From Cryptomeria japonica (lineage: Eukaryota > Streptophyta > Pinopsida > Cupressales > Cupressaceae), in assembly GCF_030272615.1 (NCBI RefSeq), contig NC_081415.1, positions 605,253,137 through 605,317,136 on the forward strand: a DNA stretch of 64,000 bases, written 5' to 3'. Numbering within the stretch: position 1 is the stretch's first letter; each line of letters opens with the position of its first letter. The notes beneath the pieces are model-generated. The model saw only the letters and a list, made by a program, of their open reading frames with translations. It was not told the origin of the DNA and made no database searches. This document shows, one piece after another, positions 12,652 through 23,000 of this stretch. The translations under genes and the position numbers were made by a program.

Positions 12652-12752
12652 CCAAAATTTCAGAAAAAATGTCGGGGACAATGGCGCTCGGGGTGCACAC
12701 GGTCCTCGCAACTTTTTTCAAAATTTTCAGGGATGAGAGATATTATGATTTT
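12652..12752. repeat. Leader repeat module, copy 2
   Basis: Same landmarks as 12031-12136: aaaatttcagaaaa, ggggacaatggcgc, GTGCAC, ggtcctcgcaac, ttttcagggatga. A shorter version (ggcgcccggagtgcac followed by ggtcctcc) lies inside both LTRs near 6688-6716 and 13477-13501. Confidence 0.75.
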
Positions 12753-13088
12753 ATTGCGGAATCCAAAGTTATAGCCGATTTGGAAGTGTTTTGATCAGTG
12801 AAATCATCGGTCAAAGGTTGAATCAAGAGGGTTTTAAAAATTAGGGTTTTGACACTTAACCACTTAATTCTCAGAATTAAAGCACAAATATGAATTGACA
12901 ATTTGCAATAGAAGGGCAGATCTGAAACAAGCATTAACAATTAAACATTTCACAAGCTCAATTACTAAAAAGAAAATTTAGGGTTTTTATGCAATTAACC
13001 TCTAAAATTTGCAAAAGATCAAACATGGAAATGTAATTAAGGAAGCAAATTTTTCAGATCTAACCATGAAAAATCAAAATTAGGATGT

Positions 13089-13106
13089 TTCACGTCGGGT
13101 TCACCA
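13089..13106 (-). other. Primer-binding site of the gag-only element
   Basis: On the minus strand TGGTGAACCCGACGTGAA begins three bases inside the 5' LTR, matching the ..CCA 3' end expected of a tRNA primer. The same signal sits at 1962 onward (plus) and near 2385-2403 (minus) in the decayed relatives. I cannot name the tRNA from sequence alone. Confidence 0.7.
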
Positions 13107-13109
13107 AAA

Positions 13110-14316
13110 TGTAAAGAGGAAAATCGAACCCTAGGGGTTCCCCCACTTCAAGGAGAAAGAAAGGAGGTCACTAGGATTGACGGTTTTCACTTAGGAGAGA
13201 CTTTACATTCAAAACAGGGGTTGAAACTCACAAGATCCAATCCCACACAATGCAAGATTGAATTCTAAATGAGTTTCAAGGGTTGAGATAGCAAGGATAC
13301 CCTCTTTTGTAAAGAATGTAGATAGAAGGATTGAACTAGGAGTGTATGTAAAAGTAAGAAAGATTAGCTTGTAAATGGAGATAGGGATACGGGATGAAGC
13401 TGCGGACCTAAAATTAGTAGTAAAATGTCAAGACGATGTTGTCCTGCAAGTTTGAGCGAAAGTTGATGGGACGATGGTGCCCGGAGTGCACACGGTCCTC
13501 CGAAAAATCCGCGAAACAAGGGGGGATCTGTTCGTCTCTATACAAGGATTCCAGATCTTCAATTACAGCCACATAGCTGCAACCTACACACAAAAAAGAG
13601 AGGATGATTGGGGGTTTATTAGGGGTTTTCCTTCAGGTCAAACCCCGATTTTGGAATTAACCAAGAAATGAGAATGCTGTAAATGTAAGTGTTTGTAATG
13701 TAATCAAGTATTGATACCTTGTTGTAAGAATGTTTGTATTCTTACATGAGAAGGTGTAATGATGTTGTATGTTGTATGTTGTAGGTGATCTCCTCTTCAA
13801 TGGTTGAATGCAACACCTAGCCTTGAATGGAGACCTAGAATGCTCAATTGCTCAAAGGAATGCTTGAATGCTTGAATGTTTGTCTATCACTTCCGCCTCT
13901 TGCACACATATGTTTTTCACCCACCTCTTTTTTCCAAATGGGAGGGGAAATGTAGTTTATATACTTGTCAATTAGGGTTAGGAGACTGATTTTTCCAACC
14001 TTAGGCCGACCTAGGAACATTATTTTCCAAATTGAAAACTTGAAGACCCGATGCCCAACAAGAGACCGGGCCCAAAATAGGGCCAGGGACCAGGGCGCTG
14101 GGCACCATGGTCCTGAGGGACCAGGGCACTGGGCGCCATGGTCCCACCTCCCGGGACAGTAGGGTGCAAGGAGGATCAGGCCAAGGTGCAGAAAGATGGA
14201 GTTTTTTGATGTCGTAAACAAGTTTCGGGGTCTCCATTCAGGTTCAACGTTGCACCACCATCGTGAAGACCCAAATGCAGTCGAAATTGCAAGTGTCACA
14301 ATTTTACGATGCTACA
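13110..14316 (-). repeat. 5' LTR of the gag-only element (contains its promoter)
   Basis: Starts tgtaaagagg, ends gatgctaca; pairs with 6321-7549. On the minus strand a TATA-like GTATATAAAC lies at about 13955-13964, so transcription of the element probably starts roughly 30 bases further on in minus direction. One full 31-base palindromic unit is present at 14100-14130. Confidence 0.9.
13955..13964 (-). promoter_or_regulatory. TATA box in the 5' LTR
   Basis: GTATATAAAC on the minus strand, conserved at 7171-7180 in the partner LTR. Position within the LTR fits the U3 promoter of the element. Confidence 0.55.
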
Positions 14317-14321
14317 CTTAG
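14317..14321. repeat. Target-site duplication CTTAG, right copy
   Basis: Identical to 6316-6320 and directly adjacent to the CA end of the 5' LTR. Confidence 0.9.
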
Positions 14322-15397
14322 GAATATTTTTCTTTGTGTACCTTACTTATCTTCCAAACTATAAACCAAAATGCTCTACTATGGTAGACTGTGGTAGCAA
14401 TAATTATGATAGTGTAACTAAGTAAACATACAATCTCTAAATAACAATTCTTAGTAAATCAATACAAACACTTGTAAATGCACTAGACATTCAAGAACAA
14501 ATGATTCTGATACATAATGATAACATTAACATTTTGCAAGAGAGCTATCTAGTCATTACTAGACTCTACCTTATGTTGTTCTCAAATGGTCTAACACACT
14601 ATACTCAACAACTCAACAATCTCCTTGACATCAATGATAACACTATATTCAACAAACTTCTAACATTAAAAAACCTATAGAATTTTTAAATAGAACTAAC
14701 ATCATGAGTGGAATTACAACATTTAATAAAACATCAAGATTCTCTCATGAACCATCCATAGGATATACAAAAATAGTGAGAGGAGTCTCTTCTCTCAATG
14801 ATGCCTATACTTAAAAAGAATTTGACTAACTTTTTATGGGACCATGGAAGAATTAGAAAAGACCACATCTTTATTAATGAATTTTTTCTTAATCATAGTA
14901 GGTTCCATACCATCACAATTCTCTAAAATATCATTTTTTTATGAGAATACCCCTTTTCTAAATCACTTTTCTAACAAAACACATTCTTCCCTTTATTATG
15001 AGAATTGATAGGAATAACACTACTTGAATATTGCATCATTTCAACGTTAGAGACCTCAAGTGAGTATTACATGATATTTAATGCTTTCATTGGAAAATTT
15101 CTTTTAAAAATTTCATTAGCATGAAAAACACAAAAATGAAAAGGAAGAACCTTATAATCTAACTATTGAATCCAATGCATATTTTCTATTCTATTTTCTA
15201 TAGAATCATGAAAAGGATTTTTGATATCAGTCTCAAATAAATACAGGGATATAAGATTATGAGGGGGACTACAATTTTTCCAAATAGTTATAATAGAATA
15301 CAAAAAGCAACTCGCTATAATTCCATTGAAATATGAAGAAGGTGAACCCAAACTAGAATATTAGATGATAGCTCATCAATTTGATCAAAGCTCACAT
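14322..15397. other. Intergenic DNA, no supported gene
   Basis: AT-rich. A piece near 14600-14660 (ccttgacatcaatgata) recalls the terminal LTR text of the copia elements further right, so part may be an old LTR fragment. Short peptide-like text near 14815-14900 could be a LINE remnant but is too short to call. Confidence 0.4.
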
Positions 15398-15560
15398 TAT
15401 GATATTGCTATCAGGATTCAACTGTGTAGTTTTTTAGTCAAACTTGAGTGTTAAGTGGAGCATTCATTCTCATGAGAGATGGGTTCTTGTGAACCACTAC
15501 TCATTGTCAATGAATTTGACTCGAAAAACTACACAGATGAATCCTGATAGCAATATCATA
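15398..15560. repeat. Foldback (MITE-like) element
   Basis: Two 37-base arms, 15398-15434 and 15524-15560, are reverse complements with a single mismatch. The 89-base centre contains further short palindromes (for example gttcttgtgaac at 15483-15494). No clear target duplication flanks it. It may be a miniature inverted-repeat element, a foldback fragment, or a hairpin RNA precursor; the sequence does not decide. Confidence 0.75.
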
Positions 15561-16553
15561 TTTAAATTACCATAGAAAATATCTCCTACTTATCAAACCT
15601 CACACGAAAAAGTTTCATAAACAGACCAACTTGATCGAACCCCACATGCCAAGGACACGTGAAAAAATTTGCACTGTGAGAGACTGTTTTATGTGCGACC
15701 ATGAGTTGGGCCAGCGCTGGAAACAGACAAACAAAAGTGGGACATGCAAAAGATTGAAACTTAGAATATACGAGAATTCATTATGATAATACGTTTGATA
15801 CACAATTCACTTTCGAGTTCTCTATGTGGGGTAGAACGGAATACCTACATATGGGAGCTCTCAACTTTGTCAAATCAGCAACTAGAAAGAAAGAGACACG
15901 GATCCACATGGCCAAATAAAACATTCCGTACTGGACAAAAATATTATAGAGCAAATAGTGTATACTACACAACGATTCCACTGTGGTCACAATGCCAAGA
16001 CAAACAAGTCCTAATTTGCAGACTTGGAATCCATGCAAAACAACATCTTTTGCATGTCCTTTTAATGGACGTACTGTTTTCATGTGACACCTATTCTGAT
16101 TCCTTCAGATTCCTTTACAATAAACCAAGCAAATATTCCCAATGAATAGTAGCCCACCAAGGAAATTTCCTTGTCTCGCCCAAGATGAGACGCAACTATT
16201 ATGGTCACAAATCTCTACAGCGAATAAATCAGGAAAAAAAAGATAAATTTGTCTCCACCAAATGACATCATAAATAGTTTCAGGTACATATCTATTTTTG
16301 TTGAGAAACAATATTTACACAAGAGGAAAGCCTCTTTTACAGGGAAACAGTGCATGATATTAGTGCCTCACGAGATAATCTTGTGAGGGAACATTGTCCT
16401 TACTCGTAAATCAAATTATCATGATTTCCCTTCTTCAATTGCTCTGCTGTGAAGCACAAAGAAAAATAATAGAGCCTTATTAAAAGAGCTATCAGATTCT
16501 ACATGCATAGAGTTATCAGATTTGCATACATATTACAAATGTTGAGGACAGTT
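15561..16553. other. Region downstream of the TIGR01589 gene, no supported CDS
   Basis: Open frames on both strands (15783-16145 plus, 15781-16083 minus) overlap each other, lack recognisable motifs and have no context; I treat them as chance. The part nearest 16553 should contain the 3' UTR of the minus-strand gene, with AATAAT-type poly(A) signal candidates near 16464-16480. Confidence 0.45.
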
Positions 16554-17769
16554 TTAAAGGCTTTGATTGTGAAATCTAGCATTTACATCATCTAACATCT
16601 GTTTCAGTTCCTCGCTTCGATTTTCTCTTCTTTTTTCCATATACTTGGAGAAAAACTCCTTGTTCTCCTTCTCCAATTCATTCCATACTGCAACAAAACA
16701 AACAAGAAGCCTGATTGCATTACACGAAAAAGATACTATTTTCAGTCAAATCTTAACCGAGGAGAATAGAAAATAAAAGCATCAGACTAATAAAGCAAAA
16801 ACCTGAAATCAGGATCACCAAACAAAATATTTTAACCATTTAAAAACCCATGCATATTTTGCCAGATCGTAGAGACCAATTTGGCCCAAGAACTTTAATA
16901 ATAGTCAGCCTTTCCATAAATACTGAAAAAAGGCAAAATTAAGAAGAAGCTGAGAATGGAATGCTGTTGCACACTGTTCCCCTAAATGGGTTTCTCATTT
17001 TGCCCGTATTTAAGTCTTTGTCTTTTGCTCAATCTTCCAAGTTTATTCAGTTCTTACACAATGGTTTGGCTTGATTAGTCTGCCTTCGTGATTTAACTGA
17101 TTTTATAGGTTTTTTTGGTTTCCTAGACCTATGGTAACCTTTGAACTTTAATGACACCTGTTACTATTTGAACATCATTCTGTCCTTTATTGACAACTGT
17201 TACTATTTTGAAAATCTTTCTCACTTTTTCCTAATCTTAATACATATATTTATCTTTTTTGGCCCAAAAGACAGAGAGGAATGAGAGAGAAGTACTGGTT
17301 TGAGTGATGGAAGAGGGTTGAAGAGAACAAAATTCATTGATTTCCACAAGATCTAATACCCATAAGGGTGTCTTAAGAATCAAAGAAACAAATCTAAAAT
17401 GCTTGTACCAGTAACAGTAATAGTGGGTTCAATATTGGCATGCTTGGAAAGCGCCTCAGCACATTCCTTTTGATCCAAGTTAAGTAGCAAACACTTCTCG
17501 ATCAAGTGTTGAACCTGCACAGACACAAATACATAAATATTAACACAAATCAATCTTTTTTTTTCTTTAAATAACTTTTGTTTATTCATAAAAATGACTA
17601 AACTTCTTCAACTAAGAATCAAGACCTGAACCATAATGTTGGAAACACTTTACTGACTAATTTGATTTAACCAAAACTCAATTATCCCAAAGTAGAGAAT
17701 ACTTTTTACAATGCTTACCAGAAGAATATATGAAGAAGAAGAAGAAGAACTATCTCCTGGCGCCGGCAT
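16554..17769 (-). CDS. Plant-specific uncharacterised protein, TIGR01589 (A_thal_3526) family, three exons
   Basis: Exons on the minus strand: 17769-17719, 17514-17409 and 16687-16554. Both introns (204 and 721 bases) have GT..AG ends (GTAAGC..TGTGCAG and GTACAAG..TTGCAG), and the joined frame encodes 96 residues ending in TAA. Residues 1-17 include seven consecutive serines from a TCT run. Residues 17-75 hold the family core: VQHLIEKC, ECAEALSKHANIEP and VWNELEKENKEFF, at the expected spacing. The tail is charged and probably helical. The molecular role of this small land-plant family is not known to me, and no signal peptide or membrane segment is seen. The first intron falls just before VQHLIEK. 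The frame is undamaged, unlike everything else in the window, so the gene is likely functional. A further 3' exon after an acceptor-like site near 16446 is possible but not needed. Confidence 0.9.
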
Positions 17770-17832
17770 TTTAACTAAGGTCTGAAAGCACTAATCCTGC
17801 TGGGAAACCTTATTTCTCGCTAAAAAGACTTC

Positions 17833-17842
17833 TTTTTTATAA
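17833..17842 (-). promoter_or_regulatory. TATA box of the TIGR01589-family gene
   Basis: TTATAAAAAA on the minus strand, 64-73 bases upstream of the ATG at 17769. This implies a start site near 17805-17810 and a short 5' UTR of about 40 bases. Confidence 0.55.
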
Positions 17843-17971
17843 CGCTCAAAGATGAAATCCGAATGAAAATGATGGCAGCCAAATGCCTGGAATGCAAAAC
17901 TGAGAAGAGCTGAGAGCCTAGTGAAGAAATGCATCCAAATACCCAATGACTGGCCCGGCAATTCAAAAGCC

Positions 17972-17996
17972 CACGTGGGGGCCGGATTTTTATTGG
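17972..17996 (-). promoter_or_regulatory. G-box and CCAAT box upstream of the gene
   Basis: CACGTG at 17972-17977 sits in the palindrome cccacgtggg, and CCAAT occurs on the minus strand at 17992-17996. They lie about 130-165 bases upstream of the TATA box. G-boxes bind plant bZIP and bHLH factors; actual use is inference. Confidence 0.45.
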
Positions 17997-18079
17997 CCAC
18001 TACGCGATAAAATCTAGGATTTGCATTTTTTAATTAACCTTATCTTTGGGAAACTCAAGATTCTTCTGGACGGTGCGAT

Positions 18080-18159
18080 CACGTGGCGGCCAGGTCCATA
18101 CGCATGGTGCGCTCCACCTGCCACACCTCTCCACTCGCTCCACGCAACCCTAACCCTAA
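18080..18159. promoter_or_regulatory. Second G-box and telo-box motif
   Basis: CACGTG at 18080-18085 (gatcacgtggcggcc) and aaccctaaccctaa at 18146-18159. The latter has two units of the plant telo-box, common in promoters of growth-related plant genes. The segment is GC-richer than its surroundings, as expected of a promoter or CpG-rich island shared with a possible rightward transcript. Confidence 0.35.
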
Positions 18160-18476
18160 GTCTACTTTAAACCAGGATCTCCATTCTCTTCTTACTGTTT
18201 AGAACACAATTTTGATGTAAACCCATCAAGAATTTCCCCTTCCAATCGCCTCATAGCACATCCTCTTTGTTCTAGATTCTCGTTTATTGGAGGGTTGGCA
18301 TCTGTCGGGTGGAAGGTACATCTTTAGATGAGGTGACAAGCTTTCTTCGGCTGTATGTTTTGGCTTATTTTTGGTAAACTCCTATGCTTAGCTTTGGATT
18401 TACTGACGATTCAGCGTGTGTTATGGTGAATGTAGTACCTCCAAGGTCCACCTCTCTCCTTAGGAATTCTCGCATT

Positions 18477-19160
18477 CATTAACTTATTAGGGGGGACAAT
18501 CTGCTTCTTTGTACAACAATCTTGCTATGAAAATGTGGACTCCTATACAACCTACCCCATAGCTATAATGAGCCAATTAGAAACTTCCAAGTACATTATA
18601 AAGTATTGATAATAATTTAAAGGTCTAGGGAATCTATTTAATATACAATTTTGTATTATTGAAATTTATGTTTTCATATTAACTTATTAAAAGGACAATC
18701 TGATTTTATGTACAACAATTTCACTCCGAAGAGGCTGCAGCTATTCTGGGTCCAAAATGTTTAAAACTTACAGGTGAAAAAATCACAGCCATAAATCGCA
18801 AAATCAATGGTCAATAACTTAGTGTTATTGATGTTATTGACAAAATATATTTCTATGTGTTTTATTGGAGCCAAAATAGTTGCGTCCCTCTCAAGAATGA
18901 GGACTTTCAATAATGATTTTGGTGAGATTTGATGAGTACATTATATCACATGACTAAAATATCTTGATATTAGTTAAAAGATTAGGAAATCTATTTAATA
19001 GACAATTTTGTAATAGTAAAATTTATGTATTTATATTAATTTTTTTTAGTTTTAAATTTATTTTAATATTTTCAATTCATTTTTCAATTGTTCATTCATT
19101 CATATTTATGCATTCCTATATAATTTTGTAATGGTGAAATTTGTGTATTCATGTTAACTT
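18477..19160. repeat. Diverged local repeat, period about 200-350 bases
   Basis: Blocks with ggacaatctg..tgtacaacaa occur near 18495 and 18700, and blocks with gaatctatttaatatacaattttgta occur near 18630, 18990 and (weaker) 19120. Order is conserved enough to suggest duplication of one AT-rich unit. Confidence 0.5.
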
Positions 19161-19800
19161 TCATATAGTTTTAAGTTTATTTTAATAAAATAAACGAATA
19201 TAAATTCATATTAATAAATGGTATTTTTTTGAATTCATTTTTTATTCCTTCATTCTTACATATTTTACCTTATCTATATTAGCACATACTCTCATAAATA
19301 TAAGTTATTATGTTTATTAGTGTCCTCCCATCCAGACATTTCCTTGACTAATATTTACATTTCCTTATCCTAAGGCAATCCCACAATGAAAAATTGACCT
19401 GAATTTTAAATATTTGTAGACTCCCACCTTTGGGCCACAAGTTTTTATGAGTCGATGTACTAAATACTTCAATGAATAATTATTGTCTAGCTATTTAAAA
19501 AATTATGATATGCATAAACTCATGAGAAGGCTCTATTAAAAAATCATATGCATTGAGTAGAAAAATTATTTGATGAACAATGGAGCACTAGAAAGAACTT
19601 GATTCTACATCAAATCATTCTAAGACACCTACACGAAAGAATATCATTTGCAATCTTCTATATGACCATAAAGATGGTTTAAAGAAGATGGCTCAACCAA
19701 GGAGAAACTGACCCTTATGATATAGTAATCGCCCCAAGGTATTTTGAATTATTTCTAGACCTTACACATCCTTATACATAAGTGGTCAAGATGAAATAGT

Positions 19801-20098
19801 TCATAGCAGTCCACGTCAAATCTAATCACTTATGCAAGATTGGATCACTTTCATGTGCTAGATCATTTCCGCAATGGGTGAGATTAATCCTACTTTATGT
19901 GGATTAGACCTAAAGATAATTTTAAAACTATCATAGTCTTAAGGGACTTTCATAGTAGTCCACATCAAATCTAATCACTTATGTAAGATTGGATCACTTT
20001 CATGTGGTAGATCATTTCCACAATGGGTGAGATTAATCCAACTTTATGTGGATTAGATGTAAAGATAATTTTAGATCTATCATATCTTGAAGGACTTA
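19801..20098. repeat. Tandem duplication, two 149-base units
   Basis: Units 19801-19949 and 19950-20098 align from tcatag(c/t)agtccac to aaggactt with roughly a dozen substitutions and no large gaps. Non-coding; each unit has atcacttat and gggtgagattaatcc landmarks. Confidence 0.85.
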
Positions 20099-23000
20099 TA
20101 AAATTTAAATTATATATCACTTATATTGAGGAAATTTAGAAAATACACGAGTTTTATATTTAATCATTCCATTGCATTTAATTTCCTAAAATAACATTGA
20201 TTTGAATGTTTTCTCATATTTAGTTGTCATTTTGATCAATATGGGTTCTTAATAAATGATTTTGTTGCATTTATTTAAGTAACCTAAATTTCAAAATTTA
20301 GAATAATATTATTCATTTTCCTTTACATGTTTTTGAACCTGTTTTCTTTTAAAAACCTAACTTTCCCCTTGTTTTTCTCTCTTAATTAGGTATATTTTTA
20401 GATCTATAATTTTCTTATTACTACCTATTATTTCCAAATCTTATTAGGGTTTAATTATCCTATCACATTTGTACCTCATAGCCATATCTTTATTTAGGGT
20501 TATGGATTATTCATATCCCTAGGGGATTCATTACATAATAGGCATTATACCACATCCATAAAGATAATTAAATAATCACTAAAAAATATAAGGTGATATA
20601 TTTCTTTCTATCAAGAGGTCAAGGGGGTCATAAATTAATTAAAGTATAATGTTTGATATTGGGTATGTTTAATGTAAATGGTGAAGGGTAAACTATATTG
20701 ATATAATAATAAAAAAATTAATAGTTTAATATTATAGGATTAGAAATGGAGAAATTGTTATTATTGATAGTAGTGTTAGAAATAAAGTTACTCCAAGATT
20801 TCTTTATAGCTAGGCTTTGACTGTGATGAAATGACTAGATTGAATCATGTGGTTGTCTTGCGAGGGGAATTTTCTAGTAATCAAAAGTATTCAATTGAAA
20901 GTAAAGTTATTTAAACTCCCAGAATAATATTTAATATGTAAGATTTGTGATATCAAATTTCAATTGCAATCACATTCATAAGAAGATTTGAAGGTTAGAT
21001 TGCTTCTTGATAGATAATCCTATTCTAACATGAATTGTAAATAAATAGCAAAAGGTAGTAGGGTAACAAGAATGATAATGGAAATATATGCTAACTAACA
21101 ATGATAACCATAAATTTGCTTCTACAAACTAAAAGGTAGATCCATCCAACCAACATTGTATCAACTAGAATTACCATCGTTAATAAAATTTTTCATGCTA
21201 CCATCTAAAGAAAACGTGGAAGTCAAGGATTTTCATATTTCATCAAATTAAAATATCATACCCATGCAGAAGACAAAGATGAAACTGCGTGAATGAGAAA
21301 TTAAAAAAAAAAGATCTAACCAATCTATTATTATGCGAGAAAGAAAATTCATAGCAATTAATACCAAGTGATTGAACAAATTTATATGTAGCAAACATAA
21401 TGTCTATTTTTTCATTAAATTTCTAAACTCCACAATCTTTAGTGGAATAACACATTAAAACATGTATAACCTTGTCCAAAATGCTATAAAATTAATTTCC
21501 AACCCTTAATATTAGCATGCAAGTCAGTTTATATAGATTTTACCAAAAAACAATAATCTCATAGCTAGGATTTTGGTGTAGAGAACTGAGCATCTCAAAA
21601 TATTTAACTAAAACTAACTACAAATGAAAGTGTTAACTAAATTATCATTAACTAAAGATAACTACTAAAGGGCATGCAATATAGTGAGGGGGTTAATTTG
21701 TCTATACCAATTTCAACATGACTAAATATTAATGTCATTAATAACTTCTCAAAAAATGAACCCAAAATAATCAAAGTAACATTTACTAATTTTCCTTAAT
21801 GAGAAAGCAATGAATCAACACAATTACACAAAGAACATTAGATTTATGTGGAAATCCAAAATGGGAAAAACCATGGTGAGAATAATTCATTGGATCTATT
21901 GCCCAAATTTACCCTCACAAAAGGAGTATAATAAGGAAGTTACAAAATGAATTAGGCACCAAATATAGGAGATACTAACCCCCTACTCCAAGATTTAACT
22001 CATCATGTGAGATAACAATCCCACCGAGATACAAAGTAGTAGGAATTATAGATCTTCAAGGTTGAAAACTCAACTTGCTTCTAATCTAAACAACTTCATA
22101 ACACTCTCACACAATTTCTATGATGTTTTGATAAAATTGCATACAAAGATTGATATGCTACTCACACAACATCACCAGCATACTCATACATCAATACCTT
22201 CAAGATATTCATGTTAAAGAACCACACTAGGAATGAAGCTAAATAAACTATATACATGAGTTACAATCATAATTACATTAATATGTTGCACTAGAATAAG
22301 ATCATTATATGTACAAGTCAACCACAAGAGTAAACCCTACACCAAATGTATAATAGGTTCAATAAAAAATCCTACATGTTAATCTAGAAGAAGGAACATG
22401 TTATGTGTTATACACATTCTACTAGCTCCAATGCACAATCGCATGCTACTTCTGGATAGTACACATTAGAGTCATCTACTGCATCAAACTATAACATCAA
22501 TGCAGTTGGCCAACAATAATAGTGAACACTCTGTTGCTCCAAAATTTCTATCTACTAAAACTTGGCATCAAAAACTCTAGAATATGAAACATAATGTCTT
22601 AGCTTCCAAATCGTAGGCCATAACTCTCATCTACATATAATGTGAAATCCAATCAATTTCATATTGTAACTAAATCCATATTTCATTCCTAATAAATAAG
22701 CCTTAGAAGCATACCAAAGATTCTTTTAGACAACAACACATAATATATACTCAAACAGGAACAAGTCAAACTAGAGTGTAATGATAAAATTAAGAGAGAT
22801 ATCTAGCATAGCTAGCTAATTTTAAACTCAAATGCTCATACATGGACATGACAATAATTACACTCTTCTAGATACCTTGACATCAATGATGGAACTATTC
22901 AACATATTGTACATCAATGATAATATATGTCAAACAATATCCCTATTTTGCACTGATGGTAAAAAACAAAATGATATCAAGTACATCAACAAAAACCACC

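Larger units (their letters stand above)
11735..13088 (-). other. Leader (5' noncoding region) of the gag-only element
   Basis: About 1.35 kb between primer-binding site and gag ATG, AT-rich, without a supported gene. It contains two copies of a roughly 100-base module (12031-12136 and 12652-12752) and general internal similarity between its halves, suggesting an old internal duplication. Packaging or translation signals would be expected here. Confidence 0.65.
6321..14316 (-). mobile_element. Complete non-autonomous, gag-only LTR retrotransposon (TR-GAG-like)
   Basis: An 8.0-kb unit bounded by direct LTRs (6321-7549 and 13110-14316) with TG..CA ends and perfect CTTAG duplications. On the minus strand the order is 5' LTR, primer-binding site (13089-13106), leader of about 1.35 kb, a gag/protease-like frame (11734-8303), short 3' noncoding region, polypurine tract (7550-7564) and 3' LTR. 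Reverse transcriptase, RNase H and integrase are absent and the internal space is filled by the parts listed, so movement must have relied on enzymes from another element. The zinc-knuckle-like and protease-like parts resemble those of the Tat element at 38288 onward, so a Tat-type helper is my inference. The two LTRs differ by scattered substitutions and small indels, so insertion is not recent. Confidence 0.9.

Noticed and set aside
15781-16145. Overlapping 100- and 120-codon frames on opposite strands
   Set aside because: No recognisable motif, no splice or promoter context, and each is the mirror of the other; chance.
17791-18000. 69-codon minus frame upstream of the TIGR01589-family gene
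   Set aside because: It spans the TATA box and G-box of the gene, so it is promoter sequence rather than an expressed upstream frame.
18146-18159. Telomere-like aaccctaaccctaa
   Set aside because: Only two units; too short for a telomere remnant. Kept only as a telo-box promoter motif.
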